The position numbers were made by a program, and so were the translations under genes. Positions 5,675 through 10,705 of a stretch of DNA of 10,705 nt are shown one piece after another. How positions within the stretch are numbered: position 1 is the stretch's first letter; every line of letters begins with the position of its first letter. The notes below the pieces were generated by a model. The model saw only the letters and a program-made list of their open reading frames with translations, was not told the origin of the DNA and did no database searches. The stretch is from Caryophanales bacterium UBA6448. GTDB lineage: Bacteria; Bacillota_I; Bacilli_A; RF39; UBA660. Location: assembly GCA_002439555.1 (NCBI GenBank), contig DJOC01000053.1:12620-23324 (forward strand), read 5' to 3'.

Positions 5675-6114
5675 TGAAAAAAATATTAACTATATTATCT
5701 TTATTACTAGTACTTTGTGGTTGTCAAAAAAAAGAAAATATTGAAAAGTTTTATTTAAATGATAGTTACTATGGAACTTCAGGATTAAAAGAAATAAAAT
5801 CTACAGATTTAAAAGAGGATGATAGTTTTTTACTTTTTACTTATAATTATTATTGTTCTCTTGCAATTCCTTGTGATGAGATATTTGAAAGTTTTTCTAA
5901 AAATGAAAATGTAGAAATATTATCTATATCAATTGATGAATTTAAAAAGACTTCATATTATGAGACTGTAAAATATGCTCCATCGGTATTAATAATTAAA
6001 GATGGTAAAATTGTAACTTACCTTGATGCTGAAAAAAATAGTGATATTGAAAAGTATCAAGATGTTGATAAGTTTACAGCATGGGTAGGTAAATATATTT
6101 ATTTTAACAAGTAA
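5674..6114 (+). CDS. Thioredoxin-like lipoprotein
   Basis: This 146-aa protein starts at a GTG at 5674 overlapping the previous stop (TAGTG), with GGAG 8 nt upstream. Residues 1-16 are a lipoprotein signal, and the lipobox LCGC puts the lipidated Cys at position 17. The mature part looks like a thioredoxin fold. FLLFTYNYYC (52-61) is the strand leading to a CSLAIPC pair (Cys61, Cys67), and YAPSVLIIKDGKIVTYLDA (101-119) supplies the cis-Pro strand. The two Cys are separated by five residues, unlike the CxxC of true oxidoreductases, so the chemistry may differ. Its translation is coupled to the membrane rhodanese gene; the two may exchange persulfide or reducing equivalents at the cell surface. 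That pairing is inference. Confidence 0.75.
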   Translation: MKKILTILSLLLVLCGCQKKENIEKFYLNDSYYGTSGLKEIKSTDLKEDDSFLLFTYNYYCSLAIPCDEIFESFSKNENVEILSISIDEFKKTSYYETVKYAPSVLIIKDGKIVTYLDAEKNSDIEKYQDVDKFTAWVGKYIYFNK

Positions 6115-6146
6115 AAAAGAGTTATCTGTACATAGATTCTCTTTTT
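6114..6146. terminator. Bidirectional terminator between convergent genes
   Basis: AAAAAGAG (6114-6121) pairs with CTCTTTTT (6139-6146), with an inner ATCT/AGAT stem (6124-6127 with 6134-6137). A-rich and T-rich flanks let it work in both directions. It begins at the stop codon of the lipoprotein gene and includes the last codons of the RNase R gene. Confidence 0.7.
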
Positions 6147-8245
6147 CTTTGTCTTTCTAATTGTTTTTCTCTTTTTAAGATAAAAGGGAAATTAAAGAAT
6201 ACCTCTCTTTCATCTTCATTTGCCTCAACTAAAGTAACATTTAAATTTGAGGTAACTTTAATAATTTTACCATTTTCTAAATTTTTAATTTGTTTAGTTT
6301 TAGGATCAAAGTAGTAATGCCAATTAAGTTCTTTATAAGGAATAATGCCTTCGACTAAATTATCAGTTTTAACTCTAATAACACTTTCATTAATATCTGT
6401 TACATAAACACTAAATTGTTGATTAATAAAATTTTGCATATACCATATATCACTTAAATTTTTTGATTGAGCTTCCGCTCTTACTTCATCTCTTTCTTTT
6501 ATAGAGGCTTGTATAGAGGCACTTTGTAATATTGATTCTAATTTTTCTATTTCTTCTTCATTAGGAATATTTTCTTCATAGTAATCTATTAACATATGAA
6601 CACATAAATCACAAAGTCTTCGAATAGGAGATGTAAAATGTGTATAGCAATATTCAGCAAGACCAAAGTGTCCAGTATTATTTATATCATAACCTGCTTT
6701 TTCCATTGCTCTTAAGATGTAAGATGAAAGAATCGGAAATTCTTTTTTATTTAATAAACTATTAAGAATTTTTTGAATTACATGAGGATCTTTAACATCT
6801 TTGATTTTATCAATTTTAAAACCTAAAGAAGTAATGAATTTTACTGAACTAACAAATCTATCAACATCAGGAACATTATGATTTCTATAAATGAATGGTA
6901 GTCTTTTGTAATAAAAGTCTCTTGCAATAGTGCAATTTGCTTCGACCATTGCAGTTTCAATTAAATCATTTGATGCATGAGCCGTAGTAACATAAATTTC
7001 TTTAATATTTTCTTGTTCATCATAAATTATTTCTTGTTCAGAACTATCAAAATCAAGTTTACCTTGACTAATTTTGTTTTTATTTATTTTAGTGGTAAGT
7101 TCATAAGCTGTTTTTAAATCATCCGCAAAAGGTTCATAACCATTTGGAATAATGTTTTCTTCGAGAATTTTATTAACATTTGAATAAGTCATTTTCTTTT
7201 TAGAGTTAATAACTGCCTTAACAATTCTATAGTCAACTTGATTTCCGTTTTCATCATATTCCATAATAACTGATCTAGTTAATCTATCAACGCCTTCATT
7301 AAGGGAGCATATTCCATTTGAAAGTTCTTTTGGAAGCATTGGAAATACTTTGTTAAGTAGATAGTAACTTGTGCCTCTTTCAAACGCATCCTTAAATATA
7401 GCACTATCATATTTAACATAATGACTTACGTGGGCAATGTTAACATATAAAAGGTAGTGACCATTTTCAAGTTTTTCTACTAAAACAGCATCATCTAAAT
7501 CTTTTGCAGTATCACAATCTATTGTAACAATTCTTTTATCACGAAGATCAAGTCTTCCTTTGATTTCTTCATCATTAACAGTAATGGGAATACTTTCAAG
7601 TTCTTTATAAGTTTCTTTACTAAAATTTGGATTTGTTCCATTAGCAAGAGCGATTTCTTCGATTTTAGATACATTTCCAAGTACAGTATCAATTTCGGCA
7701 TCATAATATTCATCGTATCTTGTTGTATATAAATTTACTAAAAATTTTTGGCCTAAATTATATTTCCTTAAAATTTTTTTACTTATACCAATCTTATATT
7801 CACCTTTAGAATAGGTATCTTTTAAATATAAGTTATTATTTTCATCCATTTTAAGTTCACAAAGAATTTTACCTTTGGCTCTTTTAAGTATTTTTATTAC
7901 TTCATAAGTTTTACTTTGTTTAATTTTTTTAACAATAACTTTATCACCGTTTAAAGCGGAATTTAATTTATTATTTTTGATTTCGTGAAAGTTATTTCCG
8001 ATTCTAACAAAACTTTTTCCATCATTATTTTGAACTATGGTTGCAACTCTATAATTTTTAGGAAATTTATGATACATAAAATCATCATCTTCGTATATTT
8101 TCCCTTCACATTCAAGCTCGAATAATATATGTTTAAGTTCCTCATCAATCTTTTTCTTCGAGGAATTTAAAAGTTTTTTAATACCGTGGTAGGTAACATT
8201 TAACTCTTTTTCATTTTCTATAATTTTTAATAACTCATCTTTCAC
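6122..8245 (-). CDS. rnr: Ribonuclease R (3'-5' exoribonuclease, RNB family)
   Basis: This 707-aa enzyme degrades structured RNA processively from the 3' end and takes part in RNA quality control and trans-translation. A winged-helix-like N-terminus is followed by cold-shock domains. The RNB domain holds the motif TIDCDTAKDLDDA at about 241-253, whose Asp243, Asp249, Asp251 and Asp252 are the metal-binding and catalytic residues. It also holds HFTSPIRRLCDLCVHML in its second half. A C-terminal S1 domain (QQFSVYVTDINESVIRVKTDNLVEGIIP) and a short basic tail end the protein. The GTG at 8245 is preferred: GGAGGG lies 4-5 nt upstream, whereas the in-frame GTG at 8257 overlaps that SD. It is a lone gene without smpB or secG beside it in this window. 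Confidence 0.95.
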   Translation of the reverse strand: MKDELLKIIENEKELNVTYHGIKKLLNSSKKKIDEELKHILFELECEGKIYEDDDFMYHKFPKNYRVATIVQNNDGKSFVRIGNNFHEIKNNKLNSALNGDKVIVKKIKQSKTYEVIKILKRAKGKILCELKMDENNNLYLKDTYSKGEYKIGISKKILRKYNLGQKFLVNLYTTRYDEYYDAEIDTVLGNVSKIEEIALANGTNPNFSKETYKELESIPITVNDEEIKGRLDLRDKRIVTIDCDTAKDLDDAVLVEKLENGHYLLYVNIAHVSHYVKYDSAIFKDAFERGTSYYLLNKVFPMLPKELSNGICSLNEGVDRLTRSVIMEYDENGNQVDYRIVKAVINSKKKMTYSNVNKILEENIIPNGYEPFADDLKTAYELTTKINKNKISQGKLDFDSSEQEIIYDEQENIKEIYVTTAHASNDLIETAMVEANCTIARDFYYKRLPFIYRNHNVPDVDRFVSSVKFITSLGFKIDKIKDVKDPHVIQKILNSLLNKKEFPILSSYILRAMEKAGYDINNTGHFGLAEYCYTHFTSPIRRLCDLCVHMLIDYYEENIPNEEEIEKLESILQSASIQASIKERDEVRAEAQSKNLSDIWYMQNFINQQFSVYVTDINESVIRVKTDNLVEGIIPYKELNWHYYFDPKTKQIKNLENGKIIKVTSNLNVTLVEANEDEREVFFNFPFILKREKQLERQRKRESMYR

Positions 8246-8272
8246 AAAACCCTCCACTAAATAGTTAATTTT

Positions 8273-8301
8273 ATATTAACATACTTTTTTTATGATGTAA
8301 A
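8273..8301 (-). promoter_or_regulatory. Promoter of the RNase R gene
   Basis: On the minus strand, TTTACA (8301-8296), a 17-nt spacer and TAATAT (8278-8273) give a predicted start near 8266, leaving a leader of about 20 nt with the GGAGGG site. It overlaps the region of the divergent nuclease promoter. Confidence 0.6.
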
Positions 8302-8304
8302 TTA

Positions 8305-8313
8305 TGTTATGAT
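8305..8313 (+). promoter_or_regulatory. Extended -10 promoter of the nuclease gene (leaderless)
   Basis: TGTTATGAT (8305-8313) is an extended -10 element without a good -35. The predicted first transcribed base is about 8320, which is the A of the nuclease ATG. No SD is present upstream, which fits a leaderless mRNA. Confidence 0.5.
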
Positions 8314-8319
8314 TAAATT

Positions 8320-9027
8320 ATGAAAAAAGTAGTGATTTTTATTTTAAGTTTATTTATTTTTAATGTTGTTAATGCTGAAAGCGAAAAAGCTTTATTTTCA
8401 AAATGTGTTGATGGAGATACGGCTTATTTTTTAGTTAATGAAAATGAAATAAAAGTAAGATTTTTAGCAATTGATACGCCTGAAAGTGTGAGTACAAAAG
8501 TAAGTGAACAGCCTTTTGGAAAAGAGGCAAGTGATTATACTTGCAGTAAAATATCTAATGCTAATGAAATTATTTTGGAGTATGAAAATAGTAAAACAGA
8601 TAAATATGGAAGAACCCTTGCTTGGGTATGGGTAGATGGCTCTTTACTTCAGGAAGAACTTATAAAAAATGGATATGGACAGGTAGCATATATATATGGA
8701 AAATACAAATATACTGATAGCCTTTGTAAGGTTCAAAAAGATGCTATAAATAATTCTTTAAATGTATGGAGTAATTCCTCTTATGAAGAAGGTTATTGTA
8801 AAAATATAGATGTAGATAATACGAAAAATAATATTATATATGATAATATTGATAGTGATAATACTGATGAAAAAACAAAAGAAACATTAGATAAACTTGA
8901 CAAAGTATCAGACAAAATAGATAATGTTATGAACTCTTCGAAATTTGATAATGTACTTCTTTATATAGTTTTAATAGGTTCAGTAGTATCATTAATTTTT
9001 AAGGAAACTAAAAAGAAAAGGAAGTAG
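8320..9027 (+). CDS. Secreted, membrane-tethered thermonuclease (SNase family)
   Basis: This 235-aa Ca2+-dependent nuclease acts outside the cell. A signal peptide (residues 1-19, probable cut after NVVNA) is followed by an SNase domain at about 22-160. The catalytic set aligned to staphylococcal nuclease is complete: Asp33 in VDGDT, Arg47 in VRFLAID, Asp52, Glu55 in DTPE and Arg98 in DKYGRTLAWV. A Lys/Asp/Asn-rich linker (about 161-208) leads to a C-terminal membrane segment (about 211-227, NVLLYIVLIGSVVSLIF) and a basic KETKKKRK tail, so the enzyme is probably held at the outer face of the membrane. Four Cys (29, 75, 136, 160) could form disulfides. It is likely used to gain nucleotides or cut DNA at the surface. 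The start has no SD. Confidence 0.92.
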   Translation: MKKVVIFILSLFIFNVVNAESEKALFSKCVDGDTAYFLVNENEIKVRFLAIDTPESVSTKVSEQPFGKEASDYTCSKISNANEIILEYENSKTDKYGRTLAWVWVDGSLLQEELIKNGYGQVAYIYGKYKYTDSLCKVQKDAINNSLNVWSNSSYEEGYCKNIDVDNTKNNIIYDNIDSDNTDEKTKETLDKLDKVSDKIDNVMNSSKFDNVLLYIVLIGSVVSLIFKETKKKRK

Positions 9028-9036
9028 GCTTTTTAA

Positions 9037-9066
9037 TTAACCAGTGCATTTCATATTAAATATAAT
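9037..9066 (+). promoter_or_regulatory. Promoter of the ZIP transporter gene
   Basis: TTAACC (9037-9042), an 18-nt spacer and TATAAT (9061-9066) predict a start near 9073, directly at the GAGGTG SD. This places the upstream ATG at 9070 outside the transcript. Confidence 0.55.
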
Positions 9067-9072
9067 AATATG
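9052..9072. promoter_or_regulatory. Palindrome over the ZIP promoter -10 box
   Basis: CATATTA (9052-9058) and TAATATG (9066-9072) are a perfect inverted repeat with a 7-nt centre that covers the -10 box. GTGCATTT occurs on both sides (9044-9051 and 9075-9082). A metal-responsive repressor could bind here; this is a guess from the target gene. Confidence 0.4.
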
Positions 9073-9087
9073 AGGTGCATTTTTAAT

Positions 9088-9882
9088 ATGATTAATTATC
9101 TTTCAAATTTTAATAATATTCTTTTAGCATTTATTGCTTGCTTGTTTACTTGGTTAATTACTATTTTAGGGGCAATGGTTGTATTTCTATTTAAAAAAGT
9201 TAATAAAACGCTACTTGATGCAATGCTTGGTTTTGCTGCGGGCGTAATGATATCGGCATCGTTTTTCTCACTTATTTCACCAGCACTATCTATGTCAGAA
9301 AATTTAAATATTAATGGACCCTTCATAGTTACAATTGGATTTATATGCGGAGGTCTTTTACTATTTATTGGTGATAAAATATTTCCTAAAATAATTAAAA
9401 AAAATGAAAAAGCAAAAAACTTTAAAAGAACATTTATGTTAATTTTTTCAATAACCCTTCATAATATTCCTGAAGGTTTAGCTGTAGGGGTAGCATTTGG
9501 ATCACTAAGGTATAATTTGCACGGAGCTTCATTAATATCTGCTTTAATACTTGCATTTGGAATTGGCCTTCAGAACTTTCCCGAAGGAACGGCAGTATCA
9601 CTTCCTCTTAAAAGAGATGGTATGAGTTCAAAAAAAGCCTTTTTAATTGGTAGTTTAACTGGAATTGTCGAACCAATTGCAAGTGTTATTGGAGCATTAC
9701 TTGTTTTAAAAGTTCAAACCATTTTACCATTTTTACTTGCATTTGCCGCAGGAGCGATGATATATGTTGTAGTGGAGGAGCTAATACCTGAAAGTCAAAC
9801 GAATAAATCGAAAGATTTAATGGCTATTTTTACAATACTTGGCTTTGCAATTATGATGTTTTTAGATGTATTTTTTGGATAA
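9088..9882 (+). CDS. ZIP-family divalent metal transporter (ZupT/GufA-like)
   Basis: This 264-aa integral membrane protein, with about eight membrane segments, probably imports Zn2+, Mn2+ or Fe2+. The family's metal-site motifs are clear: HNIPEG at residues 125-130 in one membrane helix, QNFPEG at 152-157 in the next, and EELIPE at 200-205. The start at 9088 is chosen because GAGGTG (9072-9077) lies 10 nt upstream, while the ATG at 9070 has no SD and lies at or before the predicted transcription start. It stands alone, with its own promoter and terminator. The metal is not set by the sequence. Confidence 0.92.
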   Translation: MINYLSNFNNILLAFIACLFTWLITILGAMVVFLFKKVNKTLLDAMLGFAAGVMISASFFSLISPALSMSENLNINGPFIVTIGFICGGLLLFIGDKIFPKIIKKNEKAKNFKRTFMLIFSITLHNIPEGLAVGVAFGSLRYNLHGASLISALILAFGIGLQNFPEGTAVSLPLKRDGMSSKKAFLIGSLTGIVEPIASVIGALLVLKVQTILPFLLAFAAGAMIYVVVEELIPESQTNKSKDLMAIFTILGFAIMMFLDVFFG

Positions 9883-9892
9883 TATATAATTT

Positions 9893-9916
9893 AACTAGAG
9901 AAATAACTCTAGTTTT
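9893..9916 (+). terminator. Rho-independent terminator after the ZIP gene
   Basis: AACTAGAG (9893-9900) pairs perfectly with CTCTAGTT (9907-9914) around a 6-nt loop, followed by TTAT. It lies 10 nt after the ZIP stop codon. Confidence 0.75.
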
Positions 9917-9920
9917 ATCG

Positions 9921-10125
9921 TGTAAAGATATTTACATAAATTTGCCTGTCAAATAGTGTCAAATAAATTACTAAAAAGTGTAAAAAATGTGTAAAATTTT
10001 AATTTTTTTTAAGAAATTTATCAAAAAAAGGAGGAAATCAGAAATTTTTCGGTAATAAATATATATGAAGGGAGAAATTTACAAAGCTAGCAAAAAAAAT
10101 TATAATGTAAACTAGTGTAAATTAG
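9921..10125. repeat. Cluster of TGT(A/C)AA motifs, partly phased at 10-11 bp
   Basis: The gene-free stretch between the ZIP terminator and the DinD-like gene holds a palindrome TGTAAA-GATA-TTTACA (9921-9936). It also has a tandem TGTCAAATAG/TGTCAAATAA pair (9947-9966) and a TGTAAAA pair 11 bp apart (9979 and 9990). A tandem TGTAAACTAG/TGTAAATTAG pair (10106-10125) lies on the last base of the -10 box and the transcription start of the next promoter. Regular helical spacing suggests a multi-site protein-binding region. An SD-like GGAGG at 10030-10034 has no start codon at a usable distance. Confidence 0.5.
10078..10106 (+). promoter_or_regulatory. Promoter of the DinD-like gene
   Basis: TTTACA (10078-10083), a 17-nt spacer and TATAAT (10101-10106) predict a start near 10113, within the TGTAAA tandem pair. 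No canonical Gram-positive LexA box is seen nearby. Confidence 0.65.
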
Positions 10126-10143
10126 AAAATGGAGGTAATGGAA

Positions 10144-10705
10144 ATGAATGAATTAGAAAATGTTAATAAAACAGTATTTGAAGGTGTTAAGCATATTGAT
10201 GATAATGGAAATGAATATTGGTATGCTAGAGAACTTCAAAAAATTTTAGGGTATAATCAATGGCGAAGCATAAATGAATTAATTGAAAGAGCTAAAGTTG
10301 CTTGTATAGAAAGCAAAAATAATGTAGACGATCATTTTGCGGTGCAACGCAAAATGATAAATCTTGCAAAAGGTGCAATAAGAAAAGTAATAGATTATAA
10401 ACTATCGAGATACGCTTGTTATTTAATCGTTATGAATGGCAATCCCAAAAAAGAAATTATAGCGCTAGCTCAAAATTATTTTGCTATTCAAACAAGAAAG
10501 CAGGAATTACTAGAAGATGAACATATTAATTTAACTGAAGATGAAAAAAGGTTATATCAAAGAAATCAAATAAGAAAAGGAAACTATAATTTAAATAAAA
10601 CTGCAGTTAATAGTGGAGTAAAAGATTTAGCTAGATTTCATAATGCAGGTTATAAGGGATTATATAATGGTGAAACTGCTGATGATATTTTTAAAAGAAA
10701 AAAAT
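10144..10705 (+). CDS. dinD: DinD-like protein (DNA damage-inducible protein D family), 3' end outside window
   Basis: The first 187 codons are present and remain open at the window edge. The ATG at 10144 is chosen over the in-frame ATG at 10138 because GGAGG (10131-10135) is 8 nt away and would be only 2 nt from the earlier one. The sequence follows E. coli DinD closely: EYWYARELQKILGY (residues 24-37), the NVDDHF segment (60-65), KLSRYACYLIVMNGNPKKE (86-104), ALAQNYFAIQTRKQEL (108-123) and EDEKRLYQRNQI (131-142). DinD is an SOS-induced protein reported to inhibit RecA filaments. The N-terminal part resembles Bro-N domains. Codons 63-72 form a perfect 11-bp hairpin. Whether it belongs to a further mobile element to the right cannot be seen. 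Confidence 0.88.
   Translation, partial: MNELENVNKTVFEGVKHIDDNGNEYWYARELQKILGYNQWRSINELIERAKVACIESKNNVDDHFAVQRKMINLAKGAIRKVIDYKLSRYACYLIVMNGNPKKEIIALAQNYFAIQTRKQELLEDEHINLTEDEKRLYQRNQIRKGNYNLNKTAVNSGVKDLARFHNAGYKGLYNGETADDIFKRKK
10331..10358. repeat. Intragenic 11-bp perfect hairpin in the DinD-like gene
   Basis: Arms ATCATTTTGCG (10331-10341) and CGCAAAATGAT (10348-10358) pair perfectly around the loop GTGCAA. It spans codons 63-72 (DHFAVQRKMI). Its place in the reading frame matches the hairpins in the Bro-N and RhuM-Fic genes. Confidence 0.85.

Noticed and set aside
9987..10055. 22-codon ORF starting MCKILIFFKK
   Set aside because: No SD, very AT-driven composition, and it overlaps the repeated TGTAAA motifs.
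10065..10115. 16-codon ORF before the DinD-like gene
   Set aside because: The GGAGG at 10030-10034 is about 30 nt away and the frame overlaps the gene's promoter.
9883..10143. LexA-type SOS box upstream of the DinD-like gene
   Set aside because: No CGAAC...GTTCG-like or CTGT...ACAG-like site is visible.
1..10705. CRISPR array, tRNA or rRNA genes
   Set aside because: No regularly spaced identical repeats and no cloverleaf or rRNA-like GC-richer segments were seen.

Overview
This is a very AT-rich, low-GC window with strong Shine-Dalgarno (SD) sites (GGAGG, AAAGGAG) and near-consensus sigma-A promoters. Its genes (RNase R, a NitT/TauT-type ABC ATPase, a ZIP transporter, lipoproteins) suggest a Bacillota or Mollicutes-like Firmicute, probably an anaerobic gut or host-associated one. 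The species cannot be read from the sequence. An ATGA stop/start overlap between two genes indicates that UGA is a stop codon here.

Left part (1 to about 4438): the right end of an integrated mobile element, read entirely on the minus strand. Next to the junction lies a promoter, a 41-codon small ORF and a large serine recombinase of 523 aa. Further in is an operon driven by a near-perfect promoter whose -35 box lies inside a 20-bp palindrome. It holds an unrecognised 232-aa protein, a small XRE-type HTH protein, a RhuM-Fic/Doc fusion, and a Bro-N (phage antirepressor-like) gene that runs off the left edge. A 57-bp direct repeat, carrying the tail of the 232-aa gene plus the SD and start codon of the next gene, brackets the XRE/RhuM-Fic pair like a removable cassette. 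The element interrupts an ABC ATPase gene just after its LSGGM signature and leaves a 140-codon remnant.

Middle and right part (about 4440-9890): apparently core chromosome. A membrane-anchored rhodanese and a thioredoxin-like lipoprotein form an overlapping pair. RNase R converges on them and shares a bidirectional terminator. A secreted SNase-type nuclease with a C-terminal membrane anchor diverges from RNase R and appears to have a leaderless mRNA. A ZIP-family metal transporter follows, ending in a clear terminator.

Right edge (9917-10705): a regulatory region rich in TGT(A/C)AA motifs, arranged in tandem at 10-11 bp spacing, precedes a DinD-like gene that runs off the window.

The most unexpected signal is shared by three separate genes of the Bro-N/RhuM/DinD kind. 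Each has a compact intragenic hairpin (10-11 bp arms, 5-6 nt loop) at nearly the same place in its reading frame (codons 63-71, 59-67 and 63-72). Each hairpin includes a Val-Gln pair written GTGCA(A/G). The arm sequences differ between genes, so the geometry is shared and the sequence is not. This may be a self-recognition site, a palindrome insertion or diversification hotspot, or an mRNA control element.
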